This document shows positions 49,389 through 62,900 of a DNA stretch of 64,000 bases, piece by piece. The notes under the pieces were generated by a model, which was not told the origin of the DNA, ran no database searches, and saw only the letters and a list, made by a program, of their open reading frames with translations. The position numbers and the translations under genes were made by a program. This stretch comes from Diplosphaera chodatii (Eukaryota; Chlorophyta; Trebouxiophyceae; Prasiolales; Stichococcaceae). The stretch spans positions 434,001 through 498,000 of the forward strand of contig JAALGY010000047.1 of assembly GCA_032358165.1 (NCBI GenBank), written 5' to 3'. The stretch's first letter is position 1. Each line of letters starts with the position of its first letter.

Positions 49389-50945
49389 CAAAGCCGGTTG
49401 GCTGGGGTGGAGGGAGTCGTGCGCAAGCATGCTGCAATGGCCTGTGTGGCGCACGCACGGCGGGGGCCGGGGGCCTGCAGATGCACACGGACGCTCAATG
49501 CCCTTAGTTGCCAAGGTTGTGGTGCGGTTCCCTAGAGATTGGCTCCTCTGTCGCTGTAAGAGGTGCCCTGCGAGGTGGGTTGCGCCGTGCGCACCCCTGA
49601 CACTGAAGACCGACCACCAAGCAGTCTCCACTGTCTAGCCAAGCCCTGGATGACACGTGCAACGTCACTGAGGAACGTCAGCAAGCAGAGCAAGCCGCCA
49701 CACGCACGGTTGCCCCTCCGAAGGCGGCACCACAGTGCAAAATAGTTGGAGAGGAAGGATAGCCGCAGCGCAGCGACAGCATCGATCCTGGTGTGGACGC
49801 GTTCGCGGCCCAGCCCACAAGCAGGCACCTAAGTGGCAAACCAGCCTTCAGCAGCCTGATAAACGCGCAGTTGATAGGTGAGTGCGAGCGTACAGTCAAA
49901 CTGTGTTGATGCTGTGGCGCTGTTGCCCTGCTCGCCGGCATGCGGCGGCTGTTGCGGGCATGCGCGTTTACTCCCTGGCCACATTGGCCACTGGCAACGC
50001 TGCGGCTGGTACTCCACACTCGTCACCGTAAGCCTGCCTGCTATGTCATCTTCCGTATCGACGCGCCATCGATCTGGGTGTTGCATGCGGTGCAACGCCC
50101 CAGAACCGTCCGCTACTCTCCAGCTTATCCTCGTTGGTACTGGCCCGGCGGCCTGAACGCACGAGTCTCGTGCTCTGCTCAGCCGAGAGTGCCGTGACTG
50201 GGTTGCCGAGTGCCTACATATGCGTTCGAGGTTAGCAGAGAGCTTGCATGTCAACTGCAAGCGGTGAGAAGGGTTGATGTCGACGCACGCGTTCAGTTTT
50301 AGTCAGCACACCGACAGCGAGTGCGCGCCAACGGCAGGCATGCTGCGGCAGCTGCCAGCCTCGAAGCGGTACTGATATCAATGAAGATGCTCTGAGTTGT
50401 GCATGCACGCGGAAGTCATGCATGCTGAGAGGGCACCTTCTGGGCCACCACCTCAGCAAAAAGTAGTCAGCTTTGGCGCGAACCACGCCGTCCTGGCACA
50501 TGCCCGCAGCGGATTCAGGCATCCAGTCTGATAAAGCCCTGTTTCTGGGCGTCGTGGAAGCGCTGCGCTGCAGACCGCCCGCCCGTGCACCTGTTGTCCT
50601 GGTGAATCTGCGGGGGCTGCTGTACGGATAGTCGGGGGTGGCCGCTGCAGCGGGCAATGCCAGCACTCGGTCCTTCCTCGCCGGCGTAGATATCCTTAGA
50701 TCCATAGATTCCTAGTGGTGCTGCAATTTGCAGTTTACAGACGCTAGCCTTGTTGCAAGCCTTCCGGCAAATCCGCTGTTTGCGTTCTCACGGGCGCGAA
50801 GATCCTTGCAGCCAGCGTCAGCCGTGCTTTCTTGCACTGCAATATCCCTGAGAGCATTTCCGCATTCATGCTTGAAAGCACGCTGTTCGCTGCCTGTGCA
50901 GGATCACGCTGCCCGGGCCCCCGCGGACAGCAGCATGGCGTCCCC
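49389..50945. other. Intergenic interval upstream of the giant wall-protein gene
   Basis: 3' flank of the GT77 gene and promoter/5' leader of the giant glycoprotein gene. No gene recognised on either strand. Confidence 0.5.
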
Positions 50946-53900
50946 ATGAAGAGGTCAGCCGTCGCCATCCTCGTGCTCCTGGTGGCCGCGCAGCTCGCGG
51001 AGCTGCCGGCCGCCAGGGCGCAGGAGCCCACCGCCGCGCCCAGCTCCGGCAGCGGCGACAGCCCCACCAGCGGCCCCACCGCCGCCCCCACCGGCGGCTC
51101 GCCCACTGCCGCCCCCAGCAGCGGCAGCGGCAGCCCTGCAGCCAGCCCGACGTCCAAGCCGACGCTGGCCCCGACGCCCGCCGATGTGGCGGCCCAGGCG
51201 GCCGGCGCCACCGCGGCCCCGAGCCCCACGGCCACTGTGACCGCCTCGGCGACCGCCACCGGCAAGAACAACAGCTCGACGGCCAACGTGGACGTCAACA
51301 TCACCAACGCTGATGGCAGCGCGCCCACCTTCACGGTCAGTGTGCATTTGTCTGCTGCAATGCCACTGTTGCTGCCGCTGCTGCTGCTGCGTGCTGCTGC
51401 TGCTGTTGCTGTGTTACGAGGCATGACAGAAGTCAGCCTTTCACAACGCTGCTTGCTGGTGACCTGCTCGACTGCATTCGATGCTATGCTGCATGCTTAC
51501 AGCTGCTGCAGCACCTGCTGTCCTGTAGGGTCACATCCGTAGGTTGGATCTTCGCTGACCTCATAACACCATAATGGATCTGCAGGTGCTCAACAAGAGC
51601 TTCAAGGACGGCTGCAAGACCATCATGCAGCTGATCATCACCGTGGTGGTGGAGCCCGGAGACTGCGAGGAGTGCGGCGGGCTGGCTGATGCGGGCAATG
51701 CCCCGCCACCGCTGAGCCCCCCGCCGCCGCGGTCGATGCCGCCGCCGCCTCGGCAGTCGCCGCCGCCCCCCAGGGTGTCGCCGCCGCCGCCGAAGCCGCC
51801 ATCGCCGCCGCCCCCCAAGGTGTCGCCGCCGCCGCCGAAGCCGCCGTCGCCGCCGCCCCCCAAGGTGTCGCCGCCGCCGCCTAAGCAGTCGCCGCCGCCA
51901 AATACGGGCGAGGGCCGCCAGACAGGAGCGCCGACCAGCGGGCCAAAGTCGCCGCCGCCGGCTGCCAGGAGCCCGCCGCCGCCGGTCAAGAAGAGCCCGC
52001 CGCCTCCTGCTGCCAAGAGCCCGCCGCCGCCGGCTGCCAAGAAGCCGCCGCCGCCAGCGCCGGCTGTGAAGAGGCCGCCGCCGCCTGGCAGCAGCAGTGG
52101 TGAGGGCCGCCAGACGCAGGCCCCCACAAAGGCAGGCACGCCCAGCGGCACGCCTTCTGCAGCGAAGAGGCCGCCGCCGCCCCAAACCGGCACGCCGTCT
52201 GCCACGCCCACGAAGGCAGGCACGCCCTCAGCCACGCCCACAAAGGCAGGCACGCCCTCAGCCACACCCACAAAGGCAGGCACGCCCTCAGCCACGCCCA
52301 CAAAGGCAGGCACGCCCTCAGCCACCCCAACCAAGGCAGGCAGCCCGACCTCTGGCACGCCATCTGCGGCCAAACGGCCGCCGCCTGGCAGGGGCAGTAG
52401 CAGTGGCGGTGAGGGGCGTCAGACGCAGGCCCCCACCAAGGCTGGGACCCCCTCTGCCACGCCCACCAAGGCTGGGACGCCTTCTGCCACGCCTACCAAG
52501 GCTGGGACGCCCTCGGCTACGCCCACAAAGGCTGGGACGCCTTCTGCCACGCCTACCAAGGCTGGGACGCCCTCAGCCACGCCCACAAAGGCAGGCATGC
52601 CCTCTGCCACCCCCACCAAGGCCGGGATGCCATCGGCCACGCCCACAAAGGCAGGGACACCCTCTGCCACGCCCATAAAGGCAGGCACGCCCTCAGCCAC
52701 GCCCACAAAGGCAGGCAGCCCCACTTCTGGCACGCCAGCTGCAGCCAAACGGCCGCCGCCTGGCAGGGGCAGCAGCAGTGGCGGTGAGGGGCGCCAGACA
52801 CAGGCCCCCACCAAGGCCGGCACCCCCTCAGCCACGCCCACCAAGGCTGGGACCCCCTCCACCACCCCCACCAAGGTTGGCACGCCCACAAAGGCTGGCA
52901 CGCCCTCTTCCACCCCCACGAAGGCAGCCACGCCGACAAAGGCTGGCACGCCCTCAGCCACCCCAACCAAGGCAGGCACGCCCTCAGCCACGCCAACCAA
53001 GGCAGGCAGCCCGACCTCTGGCACGCCATCTGCGGCAAAACGGCCGCCGCCTGGCAGGGGCAGCAGCAGTGGCGGTGAGGGGCGCCAGACACAGGCCCCC
53101 ACCAAGGCCGGCACCCCCTCAGCAACTCCCACCAAGGTTGGCACGCCCACAAAGGCTGGCACACCCTCAGCCACCCCCACGAAGGCAGGCACGCCCACAA
53201 AGGCGACGCCGACAGCCGCTGGCACCCCCACCAAGGTCGGCACCCCCACAAAGGGCACGCCCACCGCTGGCGGCACGCCCGCAGGTCAGGGCCGTGTCAC
53301 GCCGGCGCCCACCAAGAAGGCCGCCACGCCAACCAGGGCGCCAACCAAGGCTGCCACCCCTACGAAGGTTGGCACGCCAACTGTTCAGGGCCGCGTCACT
53401 CCGGCGCCGACCAGGAAGGCTGGCACGCCGACCAGAGCGCGCGCCCCCACAAAGACGCCCACACGCGCAAAGGTGCCGACAAAGGGCGTCTCTGCCACAC
53501 CTGGCAAGGCCCCCACCAAGCGCGCCCCCACGAAGAAGCCCACTGTGCGCCGCTTCCGCCACCACCCGCCCATTGCCGGCGGCACCGGCCGCACCATCAC
53601 AAAGGGCTGCAGGGTGGTGTACACGCCGCGCTGGTCCATCTGGCGGCCGCGCCCCAAGACCGGCCACATCAGGTGCTTCGGCGGCAAGCTGTCCCGCGCG
53701 GACCAGCGGCAGTTCTCCGGCGTGGCCGTGCCCGCCCGCACCGACCGAAGCTGGCGCCTGATGCAGAACTCTAAGCACCTGAAGTACGGCCCCATCAACA
53801 GCCTGATGGGCTGCTCCTGGCGCAAGGAGGACAAAAGCGACCAGATCATGGGCGGCGTGAAGCAGACCATCAGTCCGGGCGCCGGCAAGACCTGCTGCCG

Positions 53901-56900
53901 CCGCGGCACCGACTGCACCTGGCGTGCGGGCGACTACACCTTCTTCCAGACCAAGTGAGCCGCCTGACCTGCTTGGCACGGCGCACATCTTGCTGCTGTA
54001 TATAACATCTGCCTGCTGCATCCTCACTCCTTCATAGGTGACTCTGCGTCTGCTGTTCCATCACTTATGTCAATGCCTGTCCTGCTGTGCAGCATCAAGG
54101 TCACAGAGCTGCCGACGCAGTGCTACATCAACTTCAACCAGGTGCATGTTGCATGGTGCCTCTGCTGCTGATGGTGGTGGTGACTGCATCAATTGCAATA
54201 AATATTATACACTGCATGTGTAGTCATGCTGATTACGTGTGTGCCTGCTGCAATCTCACTAAGAGGGTTGCCCTGACTGATGAGATGCCCTGCTGCAGAT
54301 CGATGACGCGGTGCGGGTGGTGCTGACGAACAGCAAGTTCAATGGCGCTGTCCCAAACTCCTTCAAGTACCGCGAGTGGCCGCGCGTCTCTGGCAGCGTG
54401 GACATTGCCAAGTACATGGCCAAGGGCAACAATCGCGTCGTGCTGGTGCACGTGGATGACAAGTGCACCCAGTCCACCCTGTGGTGAGTCCTACACCGTC
54501 TGCCACCTGCCGTCACTTGAACGTTATACTGGTCACCTGAGCTGGCACGCTTGTCTCCCTCACATCGTTTGCTTGCTGCAGCATAAAACCCTTGCCAATG
54601 CACTCAGAGTGCAAATGCTGGGCGCTATGACATCATTGTTGGACATCACTGACAGATGTTACATGGCGCTGCAGGGTGGAGGTTTCTTGCGGTGCCTGCA
54701 CCAAGCCCCCAACGAAGCGCCCCCCCACAAGGGCGCCCACCAGGACCCCCACCAAGCCCAGCCCTACAAAGCCCAGCGGTAGCCCCACCAAGGCCCCCAC
54801 TAAGCCCAGTGCCTCCCCCACCAAAGCCCCCAGCGGCACCATCACGCCCAGCACCCCCACATCTCCCACCTCGTCCCCGACCAACTCCCCGGAGCAGGGC
54901 CGCTTGCTCCCACCGCGGCCGCCGCCGCCGCCGAAGGCCCCATCGGTTGCCCCCGCCGGCACTCCACCCTCCACACCAGCCGGCACGCCCTCGTCTGCCC
55001 CTGCCGGCACGCCGCCAGCAAGCCCTCCTGGCACTCCCTCAGCCACCCCAGCAGGCGCGCCCTCAGCAACCCCTGCAGGCGTGCCCTCTGGGGTGCCAAG
55101 TGGCGCTCCGTCAGCCACCCCATCCGGCATGCCTGCAACCCCGCCGACTGAGGCGCCGACCGAGGGCCGTGTGCCCTCAGCCACCCCCGCAGGCACGCCG
55201 TCGGCAAGCCCTGCTGGTACCCCCTCAGCCACTCCTGCTGGCACGCCCTCAGCCACCCCTGCAGGCACCCCCTCGGCCACCCCTTCAAGCGCCCCCTCAG
55301 CCACTCCTGCTGGCACACCCTCTGCAACCCCTGCAGGCGCTCCCTCAGCCACCCCCACTGGTGTACCATCAGCAACGCCTGCAGGTGTGCCCTCAGGGAT
55401 GCCAAGTGGCGCTCCATCATCGACCCCATCCGGCACGCCTTCAAACTCGCCGACTGAGGCGCCGACTGAAGGCCGTGAGCCTTCAGGCAGTCCAGCAGGC
55501 GCCCCCTCAGCCATGCCGTCGGCAACCCCTGCTGGCACCCCATCAGCCACCCCTGCTGGCATGCCGTCAGCGACGCCCTCGACAGCCCCCTCTGCCACTC
55601 CTTCAGCCACCCCCAGCGACCCCGAGTTCCGAGTCATCCAGCTGCCCAGCTGGCTGCGTGACTTCAAGGCCTACGAAAATGACGACTTCCCACCCGATGA
55701 GTCTGGCATTGATGACGGCATTGTCGATGCTGCGCTTGGCAGCAACAAGCTGCCTGTGTATGCTGGCGGCCAGGGCACCACCACGACTCATGGCGAGGAC
55801 ACCTTCAACAACTGGTGGAAAAATGCGACCACCCCCAGCGGCCAGCCACGCTTCCAGAGCACCAGCGTCTTCTGGCTGAATGATGGTTCAACCAACACAG
55901 TATCCTGGACATCTCAGGGCTACTGGCCACTGGTAAGCAAGTCGTTTCCTTTCGTGTGTTTGGTGCTCATATCTGCCAGCTGTTGGTTGCAACACAGTGA
56001 CAAGCCAAGTTATCCAGTTTGAAGGGCATGCATGGTTCACCTGGCTGAAAGACATGGCGGAACAAGCTGTCTGGTCTGCCTTGCAGGATGGCAAGCTGCT
56101 GGGCAATACCCCTGCTTCTGATGGAGGCGATGGCACCCACAACTGCCACTTCACGCTGGAGAGCCACAGCCGCTTCACCTACAGCGGCCCCAGCATGAAG
56201 TTCAGCTTCTCGTCCTCAGACGACCTGTTCGTCTTCGCCAATGGCACGCTGGTGGTGGACCTGGGCGGCGTGCACGGCCTGGAGACCGGTGGCTTCACGG
56301 TGATCGACAGGCTGCCCAGCCTGAAGGCTGGCGACCCCTTCCAGGTCGACATGTTCTACGCCAACCGCGGCAGCAACTGCGGGGGCGCCGCCCCCACGCC
56401 ATCAGCCACCCCTGCGGGCACACCGTCTGCTACTCCCGCTGGCATGCCATCTGCAACCCCCGCTGGCGCTCCATCAGCAACGCCTGCCGGCGCGCCCTCA
56501 GCAACCCCTGCGGGCGTGCCCTCAGGGGTGCCAAGTGGCGCTCCGTCAGCCACCCCATCTGGCAGGCCTTCAACCACGCCAACTGAGGCGCCGACTAAAG
56601 GCCGTGAGCCTTCAGGCAGTCCAGCAGGCACCCCGTCGACAACCCCTGCTGGCACCCCGTCCGGAACACCTGCTGGCATGCCATCCGCAACACCTGCCGG
56701 CACGCCATCTACCACCCCTGCCGGCACGCCGTCTGCCACCCCTGCCGGCACACCGTCTGCCACCCCTGCCGGCACACCGTCTGCCACGCCTGCCGGCACA
56801 CCATCTGCCACCCCTGCTGGCACACCCTCGGCAACCCCTGCAGGCACGCCATCTGGCACCCCTGCAGGCACGCCATCTGGCACCCCTGCTGGCGCACCCT

Positions 56901-59900
56901 CGGCAACTCCTGCGGGCGTGCCCTCAGGGACGCCAAGTGGCGCTCCATCATTTACCCCATCCGGGACGCCTTCGACCTCGCCAACTGATGCGCCGACTGA
57001 AGGACGTGAGCCTTCAGGCAGTCCAGCAGGCATGCCGTCGGCAACCCCCGCGGGCACTCCCTCGGCAACCCCCGCTGGCATGCCATCGGCAACACCCTCA
57101 GAGACCCCTGCTGGTACTCCATCGGACACCCCCTCAGCTGTGCCATCAGCCGCGCCTTCCCAGACGCCCGCTGGTGTGCCCTCAGCAGCCCCCTCAGCCA
57201 CGCCGGCAGGGTCCCCTGCTGGTTCGCCCATCCAGTCCCTTGCAAGCTGGGTTCGTGACTTCCGCCCCAGCGACAACCCCGACTTCAGGGTCAATGGCAC
57301 CATCGACGACCGGGGCTTTGTTAGGGACACCCTCAATGCCACCACTGGCCTCCCCGTGTTCGTGGGCGCTGGCGGGAGCCCGCCAATGTACACAGCAACC
57401 ACACATGGCCGTTCGTACTTCAACGACTGGTGGAAGAACCGCACCTTCGAGGGCCGGCCACGGTACAAGAAGGTGCAGCCAGAGTTTGGGTTCGATGGCA
57501 GCAGCAGCACCATCACCTGGACATCGCAGGGCTACTGGCCAATCGTGAGTTTTCACCGCCACTCCCTGCAAACTTTGTTCATCGATGATGCAGTGGCCAT
57601 GATGTGCAGTGGCCAATGGTCTCCTGCGGGTATGGGTGTTCTGCCCATGCCCCGCAAGCTGACGGGAATGTGCACGAGTTGACAGCTGGGTTCTGCTGCT
57701 ATTGCAGGATGACGAGCTGTTTGGCAACACGCCAGAGACAGACGGCGGCGACGGCACCCACAACTGCCACTTCACGCTGGAGAGCCACAGCCTGGTGACA
57801 CTCACCAGCGAGGACCTGAAGTTGAAGGTGTCATCGTCAGACGACCTGTTCGTCTTCATCAACGGCAAGCTGGTGGTGGACCTGGGCGGTGTGCACGACC
57901 TGGAGACCACGACCATCACCATCAAGGACAAGGCGCCCACCCTGGCCGTCGGCGACACCTTCAAGCTGGACCTGTTCTACGCCAACCGTGGCTTCGAGTG
58001 CAGGGCCGCCACACCGACGCCCTCCGCGACGCCCTCTGCAACACCATCGGCAACACCTTCGTCCATGCCATCTGCCACCCCTGCCGGCACACCGTCAGGC
58101 GTGCCCTCTGGCACACCTTCAGCTGCACCTGCGGGCGTGCCCGCAGGGACGCCAACTGGTACTCCATCATCCACCCCATCCAGCACGCCTACAGACGCGC
58201 CGACTGAAGGCCGTGAGCCTTCAGGCAGCCCGGCAGGCACGCCGTCGGCACCCCCTGCCGGCACACCTTCAGCTTCGCCTGCAGGCGTGCCCTCAGAGAC
58301 TCCCTCCGAGACACCCGCTGGCACCCCGTCAGCAACACCCTCTGCCACGCCCTCAGAGACGCCTGCTGGCACGCCGTCGGCCACACCCTCGGAGACGCCC
58401 GCCGGCACGCCGTCAGCGACTCCCTCAGACAGCCCTGCTGGTGTGCCCTCAGCCACCCCCAGTGAGACTCCTGCCGGCACGCCGTCAGCAACACCATCAG
58501 CAACCCCTGCCGGCGCTCCTTCAGCTACGCCCTCGGGCACACCATCGGCAACTCCCGCTGAGACACCTGCTGGTGTGCCATCTACAACACCCTCGGCTGT
58601 CCCCTCCGCCACCCCCTCGGGTGCTCCATCAGCTACCCCCTCCGCAGCGCCCACCGAGCCCGAGTTCCGCATCATCCAGCTGCCCAGCTGGCTGCGGGAC
58701 TTCAAGGCCTACGAAAATGCCGACTTCCCGCCGAATGCCTCTGGGGACGACACGGGCATCGTTAACGCCGAGCTCGGCGCCAACAGGCTGCCTGTGTACG
58801 CTGGCGGCCAGCGCACCACCACCACCCATGGCCAGGCCAGCTTCAACGAGTGGTGGACGAACGCCACCATGGAGAACGGCGACAAGGCCTACCTGCCCAC
58901 GTCAGTGATCTGGACGGTGGACCCCAGCACTGGCGCCACCACCTGGACGTCTGCGGGCTACTGGCCCCTGGTGAGTGAAGTGATAGCGCATCCATTTTGC
59001 AGCCAGCCACATGCATCATACATCATGCGTCAGGACTGCTTCCTCATGACAAGCTTCAGGGTGGATGTGAGTTGACAATGACTGCATTGTGCCTTGCAGG
59101 ACAACAAGCTGTATGGCAACACCCCTGCTTCTGGTGGAGGCGATGGCACCCACAACTGCCACTTCACGCTGGAGAGCCACAGCCGCTTCACCTACAGCGG
59201 CCCCAGCATGAAGTTCAGCTTCTCGTCCTCGGACGACCTGTTCGTCTTCGCCAACGGCACGCTGGTGGTGGACCTGGGCGGCGTGCACGGCCTGGAGACC
59301 GGTGGCTTCACAGTGATCGACAGGCTGCCCAGCCTGAAGGCTGGCGACCCCTTCCAGGTCGACATGTTCTACGCCAACCGCGGCAGCAACTGCGGGGGCG
59401 CTGCACCCACGCCATCAGCCACCCCCTCAGCCACCCCAACCGCTGTGCCATCGGCAACCCCCTCAGCCACCCCGAGCGAGGAGCCGTCCGCCACCCCTGC
59501 TGGAACACCATCAGCAGGCCCACCCTCGGCCACGCCTTCAGAGTCGCCGGCTGGCACGCCTACAGCGACTCCCTCTGAGACACCTGCTGGCACGCCTTCA
59601 GCAACTCCCTCGGAGACACCTGCTGGCACACCTTCCGCAACCCCATCGGAGACCCCCGCCGGAGCTCCATCAGCCACGCCATCGGCAACACCCTCCGAGA
59701 CACCCGCTGGCACCCCGTCAGCAACACCCTCTGAGACACCCGCTGGCACCCCGTCAGCAACACCCTCTGCCACGCCCTCAGAGACGCCTGCTGGCACGCC
59801 GTCGGCCACACCCTCGGAGACGCCCGCCGGCACGCCATCAGCGACTCCCTCAGACAGCCCCGCTGGTGTGCCCTCAGCCACCCCCAGTGAGACTCCTGCC

Positions 59901-62900
59901 GGCACGCCGTCAGCAACACCATCAGCAACCCCTGCCGGCGCTCCTTCAGCTACGCCCTCGGGCACACCATCGGCAACTCCCTCTGAGACACCTGCTGGTG
60001 TGCCATCTACAACACCCTCGGCTGTCCCCTCCGCCACCCCCTCGGGTGCTCCATCAGCTACCCCCTCCGCAGCGCCCACCGAGCCCGAGTTCCGCATCAT
60101 CCAGCTGCCCAGCTGGCTGCGGGACTTCAAGGCCTACGAAAATGCCGACTTCCCGCCGAATGCCTCTGGGGACGACACGGGCATCGTTAACGCCGAGCTC
60201 GGCGCCAACAGGCTGCCTGTGTACGCTGGCGGCCAGCGCACCACCACCACCCATGGCCAGGCCAGCTTCAACGAGTGGTGGACGAACGCCACCATGGAGA
60301 ACGGCGACAAGGCCTACCTGCCCACGTCAGTGATCTGGACGGTGGACCCCAGCACTGGCGCCACCACCTGGACGTCTGCGGGCTACTGGCCCCTGGTGAG
60401 TGAAGTGATAGCGCATCCATTTTGCAGCCAGCCACATGCATCATACATCATGCGTCAGGACTGCTTCCTCATGACAAGCTTCAGGGTGGATGTGAGTTGA
60501 CAATGACTGCATTGTGCCTTGCAGGACAACAAGCTGTATGGCAACACCCCTGCTTCTGGTGGAGGCGATGGCACCCACAACTGCCACTTCACGCTGGAGA
60601 GCCACAGCCGCTTCACCTACAGCGGCCCCAGCATGAAGTTCAGCTTCTCGTCCTCGGACGACCTGTTCGTCTTCGCCAACGGCACGCTGGTGGTGGACCT
60701 GGGCGGCGTGCACGGCCTGGAGACCGGTGGCTTCACAGTGATCGACAGGCTGCCCAGCCTGAAGGCTGGCGACCCCTTCCAGGTCGACATGTTCTACGCC
60801 AACCGCGGCAGCAACTGCGGGGGCGCTGCACCCACGCCATCAGCCACCCCCTCAGCCACCCCAACCGCTGTGCCATCGGCAACCCCCTCAGCCACCCCGA
60901 GCGAGGAGCCGTCCGCCACCCCTGCTGGAACACCATCAGCAGGCCCACCCTCGGCCACGCCTTCAGAGTCGCCGGCTGGCACGCCTACAGCGACTCCCTC
61001 TGAGACACCTGCTGGCACGCCTTCAGCAACTCCCTCGGAGACACCTGCTGGCACACCTTCCGCAACCCCATCGGAGACCCCCGCCGGAGCTCCATCAGCC
61101 ACGCCATCGGCAACACCCTCCGAGACACCCGCTGGCACCCCGTCAGCAACACCCTCTGAGACACCCGCTGGCACCCCGTCAGCAACACCCTCTGCCACGC
61201 CCTCAGAGACGCCTGCTGGCACGCCGTCGGCCACACCCTCGGAGACGCCCGCCGGCACGCCATCAGCGACTCCCTCAGACAGCCCCGCTGGTGTGCCCTC
61301 AGCCACCCCCAGTGAGACTCCTGCCGGCACGCCGTCAGCAACACCATCAGCAACCCCTGCCGGCGCTCCTTCAGCTACGCCCTCGGGCACACCATCGGCA
61401 ACTCCCTCTGAGACACCTGCTGGTGTGCCATCTACAACACCCTCGGCTGTCCCCTCCGCCACCCCCTCGGGTGCTCCATCAGCTACCCCCTCCGCAGCGC
61501 CCACCGAGCCCGAGTTCCGCATCATCCAGCTGCCCAGCTGGCTGCGGGACTTCAAGGCCTACGAAAATGCCGACTTCCCGCCGAATGCCTCTGGGGACGA
61601 CACGGGCATCGTTAACGCCGAGCTCGGCGCCAACAGGCTGCCTGTGTACGCTGGCGGCCAGCGCACCACCACCACCCATGGCCAGGCCAGCTTCAACGAG
61701 TGGTGGACGAACGCCACCATGGAGAACGGCGACAAGGCCTACCTGCCCACGTCAGTGATCTGGACGGTGGACCCCAGCACTGGCGCCACCACCTGGACGT
61801 CTGCGGGCTACTGGCCCCTGGTGAGTGAAGTGATAGCGCATCCATTTTGCAGCCAGCCACATGCATCATACATCATGCGTCAGGACTGCTTCCTCATGAC
61901 AAGCTTCAGGGTGGATGTGAGTTGACAATGACTGCATTGTGCCTTGCAGGACAACAAGCTGTATGGCAACACCCCTGCTTCTGGTGGAGGCGATGGCACC
62001 CACAACTGCCACTTCACGCTGGAGAGCCACAGCCGCTTCACCTACAGCGGCCCCAGCATGAAGTTCAGCTTCTCGTCCTCGGACGACCTGTTCGTCTTCG
62101 CCAACGGCACGCTGGTGGTGGACCTGGGCGGCGTGCACGGCCTGGAGACCGGTGGCTTCACAGTGATCGACAGGCTGCCCAGCCTGAAGGCTGGCGACCC
62201 CTTCCAGGTCGACATGTTCTACGCCAACCGCGGCAGCAACTGCGGGGGCGCTGCACCCACGCCATCAGCCACCCCCTCAGCCACCCCAACCGCTGTGCCA
62301 TCGGCAACCCCCTCAGCCACCCCGAGCGAGGAGCCGTCCGCCACCCCTGCTGGAACACCATCAGCAGGCCCACCCTCGGCCACGCCTTCAGAGTCGCCGG
62401 CTGGCACGCCTACAGCGACTCCCTCTGAGACACCTGCTGGCACGCCTTCAGCAACTCCCTCGGAGACACCTGCTGGCACACCTTCCGCAACCCCATCGGA
62501 GACCCCCGCCGGAGCTCCATCAGCCACGCCATCGGCAACACCCTCCGAGACACCCGCTGGCACCCCGTCAGCAACACCCTCTGAGACACCCGCTGGCACC
62601 CCGTCAGCAACACCCTCTGCCACGCCCTCAGAGACGCCTGCTGGCACGCCGTCGGCCACACCCTCGGAGACGCCCGCCGGCACGCCATCAGCGACTCCCT
62701 CAGACAGCCCCGCTGGTGTGCCCTCAGCCACCCCCAGTGAGACTCCTGCCGGCACGCCGTCAGCAACACCATCAGCAACCCCTGCCGGCGCTCCTTCAGC
62801 TACGCCCTCGGGCACACCATCGGCAACTCCCTCTGAGACACCTGCTGGTGTGCCATCTACAACACCCTCGGCTGTCCCCTCCGCCACCCCCTCGGGTGCT

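Noticed and set aside
54656..55879. 407-codon plus-strand open frame overlapping the fibro-slime exon
   Set aside because: Arg/Pro/His-rich shadow frame of the real coding exon. It lacks the domain signatures and does not connect to flanking exons.
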